This document shows, one piece after another, positions 46,706 to 56,843 of a stretch of 64,000 bases of DNA. Source of the DNA: Labilibaculum euxinicum (GTDB lineage: Bacteria; Bacteroidota; Bacteroidia; Bacteroidales; Marinifilaceae); assembly GCF_009795715.1 (NCBI RefSeq), contig NZ_WTCR01000002.1, positions 466,930 to 530,929 on the forward strand. Reading direction: 5' to 3'. The notes below the pieces were generated by a model that was given only the letters and a program-made list of their open reading frames with translations, searched no databases and was not told the DNA's origin. Position 1 is the first letter of the stretch; every line of letters starts with the position of its first letter. The position numbers and the translations under genes are program-made.

Positions 46706-47545
46706 ATGTCCTATTTGTCCAAAGTTATGGAAGAACTGCAAGCTTCCAGAAAAAATTCAGAATACGATATGCCTGGAAGGGATTTAGCCCACCGGTTTGT
46801 GGAAGAAGCAATGAATTCATTGTTTCCAATTAATGCCCGCAGATCTAATAGCTGCTATGAACAAGAGTCATTATTATATCAATTGGAGTCATTATTAAGA
46901 TTATTGTTACTTCCGGTCAAAAATGAACTGGATGTGCCACTGGAAAAGATTACTCATGATTTTATGAAGACCTTACCAAAAGTATATCGTGATTTATTAA
47001 TGGATGCTGAAGCAATTCAGAAATTTGACCCTGCTGCGCGAAGTATAGGTGAAGTAATTATTGCTTACCCTGGTTTTTTTGCAATTATGGTTTATCGCCT
47101 AAGCAATGTACTTTATCTTTTAAATGTTCCTTTAATTCCACGTTTAATGTGTGAGTACGCGCATACAAAAACAGGCATAGATATTCATCCCGGAGCAACT
47201 ATCGGGGAATCTTTTTTTATAGATCATGGTACAGGTGTTGTTATTGGAGAATCGGCAATTATTAAAAACAACGTTAAGATTTACCAAGGAGTTACCCTTG
47301 GAGCTTTGCAGGTAAAGAAGAGTCTTGCCAAGAAAAAAAGACATCCTACTGTTGAGGACAATGTAATTATCTATTCGAACACAACCATTTTAGGAGGTGA
47401 TACAGTAATTGGAAGAAACAGTATTATTGGCGGTAATGTTTGGTTAACGTCAAGTGTAGAATCAAATAGTATTGTATATCATAAACATGAGACTAAGGTT
47501 AGAACAAACCTTGATGAAAGTAAAATTATAAATTTTCAAATATAA
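46706..47545 (+). CDS. cysE: Serine O-acetyltransferase
   Basis: 279 aa. N-terminal helical domain, then left-handed beta-helix hexapeptide repeats with [33 protein letters not shown] core including the catalytic Asp/His residues, ending [10 protein letters not shown]. Makes O-acetylserine from serine and acetyl-CoA. 13 bp before cysK; behind the Cys-rich leader ORF. Confidence 0.95.
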   Translation: MSYLSKVMEELQASRKNSEYDMPGRDLAHRFVEEAMNSLFPINARRSNSCYEQESLLYQLESLLRLLLLPVKNELDVPLEKITHDFMKTLPKVYRDLLMDAEAIQKFDPAARSIGEVIIAYPGFFAIMVYRLSNVLYLLNVPLIPRLMCEYAHTKTGIDIHPGATIGESFFIDHGTGVVIGESAIIKNNVKIYQGVTLGALQVKKSLAKKKRHPTVEDNVIIYSNTTILGGDTVIGRNSIIGGNVWLTSSVESNSIVYHKHETKVRTNLDESKIINFQI

Positions 47546-47558
47546 AAATTTTAGTTGT

Positions 47559-48470
47559 ATGAAAATAAATAACATTTTAGAGGCGATTGGGAATACTCCA
47601 ATAGTAAAACTTAATAAAGTTTTTGGTAAAAATGCTAACGTATGGATGAAGTTGGAACGATCTAATCCTGGTGGAAGTATTAAGGATAGAATTGCTCTGT
47701 CAATGATCGAAACAGCGGAAAAGGATGGATCCCTTAAAGAAGGATCTTTAATAATTGAGCCGACCTCTGGTAATACAGGAGTTGGATTAGCAATGGTTGC
47801 TGCCGTTAAGGGATATAAAATTATTCTGGTAATGCCTGAGTCCATGTCGGTTGAAAGGAGGAGTTTAATGGCTGCCTATGGAGCTGAATTTGTACTTACG
47901 CCAAGAGAACTTGGGATGAAGGGTGCTATTCAAAAGGCAGAAGAGTTACTTGCCAGTAATGAAAATTCATGGATGCCTTCACAATTTGACAATGAAGCAA
48001 ATGTTGAGATTCATAGAACTACAACCGCTAAAGAAATTATTGCTGATTTTCCTGATGGTCTGGATTATCTTATTACAGGTGTTGGAACCGGAGGCCACAT
48101 TAGCGGTGTCGCAGAAATATTGAAAGCTAAATTTCCTAAATTAAAAGTGTTTGCTGTTGAGCCCGAAGCTTCACCTGTTATTGCAGGGGGTGCACCGGGG
48201 CCTCACCCATTACAAGGTATTGGTGCGGGCTTTTTACCAAAAAATCTGAATACTGAGATTTTAGACGGTGCTATTTCTGTTGGGAAAGAGGAAGCATTCA
48301 TGAAAGTGAAAGAATTAGCTGTCTCGGAAGGGATTCTCGCTGGAATTTCGACGGGAGCATCACTGGCTGCAGTTGCCAAAAAACTTACTGAAATTGAAAA
48401 TGGTGCCACTGTACTCACCTTTAATTATGATACTGGTGAAAGATACCTTTCAATTGACGGATTGTTTTAG
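47559..48470 (+). CDS. cysK: Cysteine synthase A (O-acetylserine sulfhydrylase)
   Basis: 303 aa PLP enzyme. PLP lysine K42 in [33 protein letters not shown] phosphate loop, and the last strand with [10 protein letters not shown]. Forms cysteine from O-acetylserine and sulfide. CysE usually binds it as a complex; both are made from this operon. Confidence 0.96.
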   Translation: MKINNILEAIGNTPIVKLNKVFGKNANVWMKLERSNPGGSIKDRIALSMIETAEKDGSLKEGSLIIEPTSGNTGVGLAMVAAVKGYKIILVMPESMSVERRSLMAAYGAEFVLTPRELGMKGAIQKAEELLASNENSWMPSQFDNEANVEIHRTTTAKEIIADFPDGLDYLITGVGTGGHISGVAEILKAKFPKLKVFAVEPEASPVIAGGAPGPHPLQGIGAGFLPKNLNTEILDGAISVGKEEAFMKVKELAVSEGILAGISTGASLAAVAKKLTEIENGATVLTFNYDTGERYLSIDGLF

Positions 48471-48473
48471 ACT

Positions 48474-48548
48474 GGAAAGAGAATATTAAATTTGCAACAG
48501 TAGTATGAAATTTTGGATGTTGCAAGTTTAATATTCTCTTCCTTTTTT
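48474..48548 (+). terminator. Long-stem terminator of cysEK
   Basis: About 25-pair stem (GGAAAGAGAATATTAAATTTG and complement, two imperfections) with a loop of about 20 bases and TTTTTT, just after the cysK stop. Confidence 0.88.
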
Positions 48549-48559
48549 AATTAGAACAA

Positions 48560-49240
48560 TTATTTTCTAACACCTTGTTTTGTTTTAACAACAACAACTC
48601 CGTTACCTCCTCGTGATCCATACATTCCAGATGAGCTTGGTGTCAATATTTTTATACTTTTTATTGTCGCAGTTGGTAAACTCGTAAGAGCATCAAAATC
48701 AACAATTATACCGTCAATTTCAACAATAGCGTTGATAGGGCCATTTATAGATTGTCTTCCTCTAATTATAACTCTGTTATCTTCTATTCTTACCCCAGGA
48801 TATTTATCCTTAATAATCTGAAGAGCGTCTGTATAATGCGAATAATCAGTGTTGTTTTTAAAGTACAGTATTAAAGTGGAAAATTGATCTGAATCCTTTA
48901 TGTGCCCGGAATCAATGGCTAACTTCTGAGATTTTTTAGAATTTTTTAAGTTAAGGTTAACTTTGTAAAAATTTGAATCTCCTGTTAATTTTTGACTTTC
49001 ATTTACAAATCCATCCGCACTTATTTTTATTTTTTCATTTAATATTCCTTCAAAACTAAAATTCCCTTCTGAGTCACTTTTTACAATCTGTTTTGAGCTG
49101 GAAATCAGAATTTCTGCATTCATGACTGGAATACTATCAAAAACAAAAATGGTTCCTGTAAATGTTTTTTTCTGACCATAGCTTGATGAAAAAATGAATA
49201 AAAATAAAATTAACAATCCATAAACGTTTAGTTTTTTCAT
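48560..49240 (-). CDS. Solitary TonB-plug protein with carboxypeptidase-like domain
   Basis: 226 aa from MKKLNVYGLLILFLF (an ATG at 49270 is upstream). Signal peptide to about SSSYG. Residues 25-95 look like a carboxypeptidase-regulatory domain (FTGTIFVFDSIPVMNAEILI...SDSEGNFSFEG). Residues about 130-226 form a TonB receptor plug: IKDKYPGVRIEDNRVIIRGR, AIVEIDGIIVDFDAL, GMYGSRGGNGVVVVKTK. The outer-membrane barrel is absent and no neighbour supplies one. So it is not a transporter by itself; it may be a periplasmic partner or a decoy/regulatory plug (inference). Confidence 0.85.
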   Translation of the reverse strand: MKKLNVYGLLILFLFIFSSSYGQKKTFTGTIFVFDSIPVMNAEILISSSKQIVKSDSEGNFSFEGILNEKIKISADGFVNESQKLTGDSNFYKVNLNLKNSKKSQKLAIDSGHIKDSDQFSTLILYFKNNTDYSHYTDALQIIKDKYPGVRIEDNRVIIRGRQSINGPINAIVEIDGIIVDFDALTSLPTATIKSIKILTPSSSGMYGSRGGNGVVVVKTKQGVRK

Positions 49241-49402
49241 TTTACGATAGATTTGATTCGTAATTGACATCTAAAATTAAGCCTTTTATTTTTCATGACT
49301 TTGAACTAAGTTAAAACAAAATAGATTGTCTTCCTCTAATTATATGAACTAACAACCATATATTTATTTAAAAAATCAAAGCTTGGTTAATTTGAAATAT
49401 AT

Positions 49403-52400
49403 TTAAATTCGAATACCCATAACAGTGATATCATCCAATTGTTCGGTATCATTCATCCATTTCTCCATCGTGTTTTCTAAAATTATTTTCTGCACCATCA
49501 TAGGTTTTTGATGTATATCCAGCAAAACATTTCTAAATTGACGGGTAGTAAATTTTTTATCTTCTTCCCCACCAAACTGATCAGGATATCCATCGGTATA
49601 CAGATAGAGCATATCTCCACTATTTAAATCAATTTCATGACTGGTAAAATCTATATTATTTTGATGATAAATTCCAATAGGCATTCGGTCTGCCTTCAAG
49701 GTAATTATCTTATCATTTCGCAATATTAAAAGGGGATTAAAAGCCCCTGAAAAAGTTAATTTACTATTGGCATGGTCAAGTACTATTAAAGATATGTCCA
49801 TGCCATCACTTGGCGTGGTATCTTCATGGCTTTGTCGAAGTGAAATGATGATATTCTTACGTAGAATATTTAAAATTTCGCTTGTGTCGGTAATCTTTTT
49901 GTGGTTTACTATTTCGTTCAAAAGGGTAACACCCAGCATACTCATAAAGGCTCCGGGAACACCGTGACCTGTACAATCAGCCAAGGCAACAATAGTTTTG
50001 TCATCAACTTTAGTTACCCAATAAAAATCACCACTTACAATTGCCTTTGGTTTATTTATTATAAAGCTTTCGTTAAGAACCTTTTCTAAATATTTAGTGG
50101 GCGGAATAACAGCAGCCTGAATTTTACTGGCATATTTAATACTATCGGTGATGTCTTTGTTAGCACTTTCTATAAGGTCTTTCTGTTTCTCAATTTCTTC
50201 TTTTTGTCTGACTACTTCGATAGTTCTTTCATTGATTTTCTCTTCTAAAATTCTGTTTTCCTTCTTTAATTTTTTTTCTCTGTTTTTAATGTAAAATACT
50301 ATTACTAATAGTGAAAAGAAAAATAGAACCAAATAGAACCATGCCTGCTTCCAAAAAGGAGTTTTAATATAAATATTAATACTTACAGGATATTCACACG
50401 TAACACCATCACCGTTTGAGGCCTCTAATAAGAATTTGAAACGACCATCACTTACTCCATGGTAGGTAACCTCACTTGTCGTTGAAAAATCAGTCCATTT
50501 TTCGTCATATCCTTCAAGCGTATGACGATATTTGACTAGTTCAGGTTCCTTAAAATATACACCAACAAACTCTATTTTTATTTTATATCGTCCTGGAGAA
50601 AGTACTATTTTTTCGCTTACAGGTACTAATTCATCATTTATTTTAACAGCTTTAATTTTGAGTACCGGAGGTGGAGTTGTTACTTTTTCAAGTGAAGGGT
50701 TAAATCTTAGCACTCCCTTATTTAGACCAAACCACAGATTTTCATTTCTATCCCTAAAACTAGAATTAACTTGAAATTCATCACTTTTACTAATCCCAAT
50801 ATTTTCTTGGAGTAGTTTAATTTTAAAATCAGATATATTTATCCTACTTAATCCACCACGATGAGTTACCCACATTCTATTCTGCTTATCAGGAGTCAGA
50901 GAATAACAATAATCAGATAAAAGTCCATCATTTGAGGTAATATTTGTAATGGAATCTTCCTGATAGATAAAAACCCCATTGCCTAATGTTCCGACCCAAA
51001 TATTCCCTTTTGAGTCTTCTGCAATAGAACGAATATTTATAAACGAATTGTCTGCTGATAAATTGAATTTTGCAATTTCATTATTTTGAATAAAAGCTAT
51101 AGAATTACTAAGTGTGGACAACCAAATTCGACCTTTAGAATCTATCATTATGTGATTAACACAGTTGTGAGGTAATCCGCCCTTACTAATTGTATACCAA
51201 TTAAATTCATCTGCAGACACATCATAGGAGCAAGCTCCTTTTTTAGTTGCAATCCAAATCTGATCTTTAGTTCCTGTAATTGAATTAATAGAATTCTCCA
51301 ATATTCCATTGGCAATAAATTGACGAACTAATTTGTCATTTTTGATATTTAATCGATAAACACCATTTTTTTCAGTACCAATCCATAAATCATTCTCATT
51401 TCTAGGATATAATGCTGTAATTTTATCAAAGGGCAATCCTCTGTAACTATCGAAAAAACGAATTTCGTTGTGATTGGAAATGTTCCTTCGCAGTAAGCCT
51501 TTCTCTGAGCCAAACCATTCGTATTTTCCATCTATTGAAATAGCTGAAATTTCAGAACCGTATTGCTCTCCTTCCGGAGAATAGAATGTGTATGCAGGAT
51601 CAATTAAACGCGCTAAACCTTTCCCATAAACGCTTAGCCATATATTTCCTTCAGAATCTTCAAAAACGAGCTTTATATTGTCACTTTGAAGTCCATTACT
51701 TGTATCATAAGTTTTAACCAAATGAAATCCTTTTGCATCTTTTGCTAGTTTATGAATTCCTTCTCCAAATGTAGAAATCCATAAATTAGAATCTTGATCT
51801 TCAAAAATGTTTTGAATCCCTTCCATCTGCAAACCGGTATCTTCACCAATTTTAGACGTAGTAAAACCATTTTTTGTTATTTCTAAAAAATAAATACTGT
51901 TGGTGTCGCTTAGAATAAAGAAACCCTTCCCGCTTCTAGCTTTGCAAATACAATTTATTTTATTCTTATTGATTCCGTCAATGTCATTAACAACAACCAG
52001 TTGTTTATTTTCATTGATCAGGCAATGTTTTAAACCATCTATGGTTCCGACTATAAGCTCATTAGAATTAATAAATTCAAAGGAAAAAACAGGAAATAAA
52101 CCTTCCAAAAAATCAATTGGTTCAACCTTATTATTTTCGCCAATCTGCATTAAACCATCGTTTTGGTTTGAAAACCAAATGTTTCCTGAGCTATGCATAT
52201 GAATATCTGTCACACTGCTTTTAGCATTGGTGCCGGAAATAAACTTCTGAAAGCCAGCTTTACTTTTGCAGCTTAAATTACCATTCATATGGCCAAACCA
52301 TTCTCCTTTTGGAGTGTTTAAATTGCATGAAATAAAGTTGCCCGCGAGAGAATCAGATGTGTTATAATTAGTAAAGTTAACTCCATCAAAACTTGCAAGT

Positions 52401-52591
52401 CCATCTCCGGTTCCAATCCACAAATAACCTTCCGAATTTTGACTTATAGTATATATATAGGCCTGAGGAAGGCCTTGATCGACCCCATAAGTTATAAACT
52501 TATTATCCTGAGCTTTAGGCAATTCCTGAAACAGGAAAAGTATTAGCAAAGGTAATAATGTTTGTAATAGGTATTTTTGTGTTTTTTTCAT
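49403..52591 (-). CDS. Beta-propeller sensor with SpoIIE-type phosphatase
   Basis: 1062 aa. Signal sequence to about residue 27, then two-component-regulator propeller repeats (GLPQAYIYTI, GYLWIGTGDGLASFDG, NLWISTFGEG, NDLWIGTEKNGVYRL ...) to about 640, a Y_Y_Y domain (about 660-730), a membrane helix (about 749-767), a coiled coil (about 770-820) and a PP2C/SpoIIE phosphatase (about 830-1062) with SGDFYWVT and ALADCTGHGVPGAFMSMLG carrying Mg2+ aspartates. It would sense an external ligand and dephosphorylate a serine/threonine phosphoprotein such as an anti-sigma-antagonist; no such partner is in view. Confidence 0.93.
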   Translation of the reverse strand: MKKTQKYLLQTLLPLLILFLFQELPKAQDNKFITYGVDQGLPQAYIYTISQNSEGYLWIGTGDGLASFDGVNFTNYNTSDSLAGNFISCNLNTPKGEWFGHMNGNLSCKSKAGFQKFISGTNAKSSVTDIHMHSSGNIWFSNQNDGLMQIGENNKVEPIDFLEGLFPVFSFEFINSNELIVGTIDGLKHCLINENKQLVVVNDIDGINKNKINCICKARSGKGFFILSDTNSIYFLEITKNGFTTSKIGEDTGLQMEGIQNIFEDQDSNLWISTFGEGIHKLAKDAKGFHLVKTYDTSNGLQSDNIKLVFEDSEGNIWLSVYGKGLARLIDPAYTFYSPEGEQYGSEISAISIDGKYEWFGSEKGLLRRNISNHNEIRFFDSYRGLPFDKITALYPRNENDLWIGTEKNGVYRLNIKNDKLVRQFIANGILENSINSITGTKDQIWIATKKGACSYDVSADEFNWYTISKGGLPHNCVNHIMIDSKGRIWLSTLSNSIAFIQNNEIAKFNLSADNSFINIRSIAEDSKGNIWVGTLGNGVFIYQEDSITNITSNDGLLSDYCYSLTPDKQNRMWVTHRGGLSRINISDFKIKLLQENIGISKSDEFQVNSSFRDRNENLWFGLNKGVLRFNPSLEKVTTPPPVLKIKAVKINDELVPVSEKIVLSPGRYKIKIEFVGVYFKEPELVKYRHTLEGYDEKWTDFSTTSEVTYHGVSDGRFKFLLEASNGDGVTCEYPVSINIYIKTPFWKQAWFYLVLFFFSLLVIVFYIKNREKKLKKENRILEEKINERTIEVVRQKEEIEKQKDLIESANKDITDSIKYASKIQAAVIPPTKYLEKVLNESFIINKPKAIVSGDFYWVTKVDDKTIVALADCTGHGVPGAFMSMLGVTLLNEIVNHKKITDTSEILNILRKNIIISLRQSHEDTTPSDGMDISLIVLDHANSKLTFSGAFNPLLILRNDKIITLKADRMPIGIYHQNNIDFTSHEIDLNSGDMLYLYTDGYPDQFGGEEDKKFTTRQFRNVLLDIHQKPMMVQKIILENTMEKWMNDTEQLDDITVMGIRI

Positions 52592-52675
52592 TCAATTATT
52601 TGTACTGCAACTTATAAAATAAAAAATTTATTGAAAAATTGTATCGACTGTATTTTCATCAGCTACTAACAGAAC

Positions 52676-55600
52676 TTAGTTATTCGCAGGCAACGTAAAA
52701 TAGAAGTATGAGCCCTCGCCGGGAACCGATTCTACACCTATTTCGCCACCAAGCAAAATCACCATGCTTTTTGAAATTGCCAAGCCCAGACCTGCTCCCC
52801 GATATAATTTTTTCCAGCCATCTCTAAATTCTTTTCTAAACCTCTCAAAAATCACTTCTTTTTGATCTTCTAAAATCCCTATACCTGTATCTTTCACAAA
52901 AAATTTAACCATTCCTTCTTTATGATATACAATACCAAAATCAATGGAACCTTCTTCAGTAAATTTTATGGCGTTTCCTATCAAATTGGATAAGATCTGT
53001 TTCAATCGTAAAGGGTCTGACAGAATCGTAAGATCCATAAATTTTTCAATATAATTTAACGTTATATTTTCTTTTTTTAACTCTGATAATTTCTTTACGT
53101 GAACCTCATACAATTCTAAAAATATTTCATGCAAATTGCATTCCTGTATTTTCATTTTAAGTTGCCCTGCTTCTATACTTGAGATATCCATTATATCATC
53201 AATTAATGACAATAAATCGTTTGTGTTAGACTTAAGTATAGACATATACCTACCTTTAGAAGTGGGATTTACATTTGGTTCCTGAAGCATGGTTGAAAAA
53301 CCAACAATAGCGTTTAGGGGAGTTCTTATTTCGTGGGACATATTTGATAAAAACGCTGTTTTTAAGCGATCTGATTCTTCAGCTTTATCCTTTGCCAGAA
53401 TTAATTCTTTTTCCGTTCTTTTCCGTTCTTTTATCACTTCTTCTTTAGCAATAACTTCTCTGGTTTTATCATCAAGATTTTGAATTAACTTCCTTTGGAT
53501 TCTCCTCAAATTCTTTTCCCTAAGTACTACGAATAAATATATTCCCGAAATAAGACTAATAAGAGCCAATATTTGGAACCATGATTTTTGCCACAAAGGA
53601 TATTTAATTTTGATCTTAAAACTTAAGGGTTCCTCTGATTTTACTCCATTGCCATTCACAGCATTTAATTGAAACTCATACTCTCCTGATCCTAATTGTT
53701 TGTATTCCGTTTCACGTCTGCTATCAGGTTTTGACCAATCTTGCTCATAACCTTTCAACACATACTGATATTGAATTAGTTCTGGTTCATTCAAGTTAAT
53801 TCCTTTGAATCCAATCTGAATTTTATAATGTCCAGGAGGCAACACCAAGTTTTTATTAACCGGATAATCATCCCCATTTACGCGTAATGATGAAATGTTC
53901 AAACTTGGTGGAACAACACTATTAATTTCCTGAGAAACAGCATAAGTGTAAATTCCCTGATTAGATCCAAAAAGCAATGTATTTCCTTTCCCTATAGCAG
54001 TAGAATTTTTATTAAACTCAATTGATGATTGGATTCCTGCATTTTTTTGTATTGTTTTTACATGATAATCGGAGAGTCGAATTTGGCTTATTCCTCCTCT
54101 ATGAGTTACCCACACGCGCTTTTCATCACAATTCAGGGAGTAGCAATAATCAGATAATAATCCATGCTGATAATTAATATTCAATATTGAATCCTTATTC
54201 AAAACATAAACTCCATTTCCCTGAGTTCCAACCCAGATCAGGCCATTTTTATCTTCCAAAACAGAAGTAATATTTAAAAGACTATTTCTATTGGCTAAGC
54301 TGATGTTTGTTAATTCTCCATTCTGAATGTATGATAATGTATTGCTAAGTGTTCCTACCCAAATACGGTTTTGATGATCCTTTATAATATGATTTACAGA
54401 ATTATGTGGCAATCCTTCTTCCTGCATCGTAAACCACTTTTTATTATTGGTGTCAATATTGTACCTGCAAAGTCCCTTTTGTGTTGCGATCCAAATGTAT
54501 TGGTTTTCGGTTAAAATTGAATTAATTGATTTCTCTAAATTCCCCAGACGAAGAAATTGAGGTTTTATAATTCCAGTCTTATAATTTAGACGATAAATTC
54601 CTGATTTTTCTGTTCCAATCCATAGTTCTTTATCATTCCAATCAGCAAGAGCTGTAATTTTCTCATTTTCTAAAGCACCATTCACGTCATAAGAATGTAA
54701 TACTTTGTTTGATTTTGCATCAACTTTTAAAAGTTCACTTCCGGTTCCGATCCATATTATTTCGTTTTTAATATATATGGAATGGATGCTATTACTGTAT
54801 CGTTCTTCATCGAAATTTATGAATGAGTTTGCTGCAGGTACTAAACGGCTTATACCTCCTCCATACTTGCCAATCCATACGTTTCCTTCCCGGTCTTCAA
54901 AAACAGATTTAATTGCATTGGTTTGTAAGCCATTATTTTCACCGTAATTTTCAATTTCGATGAGTTTATGATTCTGAGCAATTTTAAGTTTATAAATGCC
55001 ACTGTTCAGAGACGTTACCCAAAGATTCCCCTGCTTGTCCTCAAATAGATTCTGAGCCCTTGAGAATTCATAATTACCTGCAATTCTATTGACTTTATAT
55101 TGACTTGAATCCACTTTAATTTGATACAAACCTTCATTTTCTGTCAGAATATATAATTGATCATTTAATTGGGATTGAATTATATCAACAACCTTATTAT
55201 GAGGGATTTCAAGAATATCATTCTTTACTTCAATTTCATTGTTCTTAGTTATTTGGCACAACTTAACTCCTTCGGAGGTTCCCACCAATAACTTATCTTT
55301 ACCAATAAACTTAAAAGTAAAAACAGGTTGCGTAAAGGAATTCTGATACAATTTGTTTTCGAAAGTTTCCCTTCTTAATTTAAAAAAACCTTTATTTTGG
55401 CTTGCAATCCAGATATTTGCATCTGAATCTTGTTCAAGATCTGCAACACTACTTGTTTCGTTAATATAACATCTAAAAGAAATACCGTCATAGAAACTTA
55501 CTCGTCCATTCAAGTGCCCAAACCATAATCCTTTACTTGTTTTAAGACTGCATGTTATAAAATTTCCACCAAGAGAATCTTGTTCCGTATAATTTTTAAA

Positions 55601-55825
55601 TGTATAACCATCATACTTTGATAAGCCATTGCCAGTACCAACCCACAAATTGCCTTTTGCATCTTGTGTGATATTATACACGTAGGCTTGAGCCAGTCCA
55701 TCATCAACACTATAGTTGATGAATCTGTTTTCTTGTGAAAAGACAAACACAGGAGCTGTTATTAAGAACAGCCCTAAAAGTTTAATCAAAATTTTACATT
55801 GTCCCATCCAAATAAATATTTTCAA
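52676..55825 (-). CDS. Beta-propeller sensor histidine kinase
   Basis: 1049 aa. Signal, propeller (GLAQAYVYNI, NLWVGTGNGLSKYDG, NVWIGKYGGG ...), Y_Y_Y domain, membrane helix (about 745-765), coiled coil, then HisKA (SNMSHEIRTPLNAIVG, His near 828) and HATPase (NLIGNAIKF, DTGIGILED, GAGLGLAIS) to the end. No receiver or AraC output, unlike the classical hybrid sensors of this phylum. The extracellular half is a clear paralogue of the SpoIIE protein encoded next. First ATG overlaps the preceding gene's stop by 4 bp (an ATG six codons later is possible). Phosphate acceptor unknown. Confidence 0.93.
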   Translation of the reverse strand: MKIFIWMGQCKILIKLLGLFLITAPVFVFSQENRFINYSVDDGLAQAYVYNITQDAKGNLWVGTGNGLSKYDGYTFKNYTEQDSLGGNFITCSLKTSKGLWFGHLNGRVSFYDGISFRCYINETSSVADLEQDSDANIWIASQNKGFFKLRRETFENKLYQNSFTQPVFTFKFIGKDKLLVGTSEGVKLCQITKNNEIEVKNDILEIPHNKVVDIIQSQLNDQLYILTENEGLYQIKVDSSQYKVNRIAGNYEFSRAQNLFEDKQGNLWVTSLNSGIYKLKIAQNHKLIEIENYGENNGLQTNAIKSVFEDREGNVWIGKYGGGISRLVPAANSFINFDEERYSNSIHSIYIKNEIIWIGTGSELLKVDAKSNKVLHSYDVNGALENEKITALADWNDKELWIGTEKSGIYRLNYKTGIIKPQFLRLGNLEKSINSILTENQYIWIATQKGLCRYNIDTNNKKWFTMQEEGLPHNSVNHIIKDHQNRIWVGTLSNTLSYIQNGELTNISLANRNSLLNITSVLEDKNGLIWVGTQGNGVYVLNKDSILNINYQHGLLSDYCYSLNCDEKRVWVTHRGGISQIRLSDYHVKTIQKNAGIQSSIEFNKNSTAIGKGNTLLFGSNQGIYTYAVSQEINSVVPPSLNISSLRVNGDDYPVNKNLVLPPGHYKIQIGFKGINLNEPELIQYQYVLKGYEQDWSKPDSRRETEYKQLGSGEYEFQLNAVNGNGVKSEEPLSFKIKIKYPLWQKSWFQILALISLISGIYLFVVLREKNLRRIQRKLIQNLDDKTREVIAKEEVIKERKRTEKELILAKDKAEESDRLKTAFLSNMSHEIRTPLNAIVGFSTMLQEPNVNPTSKGRYMSILKSNTNDLLSLIDDIMDISSIEAGQLKMKIQECNLHEIFLELYEVHVKKLSELKKENITLNYIEKFMDLTILSDPLRLKQILSNLIGNAIKFTEEGSIDFGIVYHKEGMVKFFVKDTGIGILEDQKEVIFERFRKEFRDGWKKLYRGAGLGLAISKSMVILLGGEIGVESVPGEGSYFYFTLPANN

Positions 55826-56820
55826 TTCTTCTTCTTTTTACCAATTGCTTTCATTTTAATTTTTGGAGTATAAACAGGAACACCTCCAATTGGTATTGAA
55901 AAGAATGGCAATGCCTCACCGTATTGATTTTTAATTGAGATAACCACATTATTATTTTTCACTAATTCGGTACGACGTTTAATAAATTGTATTTCCAAAG
56001 ATGAATTTTTTTCTCGGTCACTTATTGGGAATTTATTTCTAATCCATTGATTTTCGCTTGACAAATCGCAAAGCATCCCGTTTTTTGCGACAGAATTAAT
56101 TCTAATGTATCCATCATTATCCCAATCAAAATTTGTTACTTCTACAGAAATAGTTCTGTCATCTGCAAAAGGATAAATTTGAGAAATATCGTTCATATCA
56201 TTCGAAAGGCGAAAGGTGTACTCGTAAGTAAAAACATTTCCTCCTTCAACTTCCTTGTTTTCTTTCGAGCTTGTACTCAAAAAAAAGCGGTAGAGATTTC
56301 CATCATCACCTGATTTCCCTGTGACAATAACTTTGAAAACCCTTCCTCCAAATTTTTCTATCATTTCTCCTTCAAAGGGATTAAACGGGCCAAAAGTATA
56401 CCAATCATTATCATATTTAGGATCATTATCAAAAATCACCGAAGTCAGAAGATTTCCGCTGTCAAATTTCCCAACAGGGTCTATATTCTGAGCATCTTTA
56501 TTCGACCAGCATTCAAATCCTCCGTAAACAGAAAAATTAACTTTAGTATTGTATTCTCCTTTTTGTTCATCATTCATACCTCCAATTTCAGGATCATAAA
56601 CTCTAAAATAAACAGGTTCGGTATGATTTTCCGGGATTAGAAAAAAATAAATTTGATTAAAATCGTCATCTCCCCAAGAAGTTTCCGCATCAGCACCAAA
56701 AGTGACTAAATAAGGTATATTTTCTTCTGCAGCAGGAACTGCTTGAGCGTTAACGGTGCTTGTTTTTAATAAAACACTGCAGATAAAAAGACTAAAGATG
56801 AATATTTTAATTTTTGTCAT
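55822..56820 (-). CDS. Exported protein of unknown function
   Basis: 332 aa. Signal peptide MTKIKIFIFSLFICSVLLKTSTVNA. The mature protein is beta-rich and acidic, ending in a basic tail (KIKMKAIGKKKKN). No domain recognised. It lies between the PD40 gene and the propeller kinase, with its stop overlapping the kinase ATG by 4 bp. Co-expression with the sensor suggests a partner or ligand-presenting role (inference). Confidence 0.8.
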   Translation of the reverse strand: MTKIKIFIFSLFICSVLLKTSTVNAQAVPAAEENIPYLVTFGADAETSWGDDDFNQIYFFLIPENHTEPVYFRVYDPEIGGMNDEQKGEYNTKVNFSVYGGFECWSNKDAQNIDPVGKFDSGNLLTSVIFDNDPKYDNDWYTFGPFNPFEGEMIEKFGGRVFKVIVTGKSGDDGNLYRFFLSTSSKENKEVEGGNVFTYEYTFRLSNDMNDISQIYPFADDRTISVEVTNFDWDNDGYIRINSVAKNGMLCDLSSENQWIRNKFPISDREKNSSLEIQFIKRRTELVKNNNVVISIKNQYGEALPFFSIPIGGVPVYTPKIKMKAIGKKKKN

Positions 56821-56843
56821 TCTTTTTTTAATTTTAGTTAGGC

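Noticed and set aside
47462..47845. 127-codon minus-strand ORF
   Set aside because: It runs antisense through cysK and has no support.
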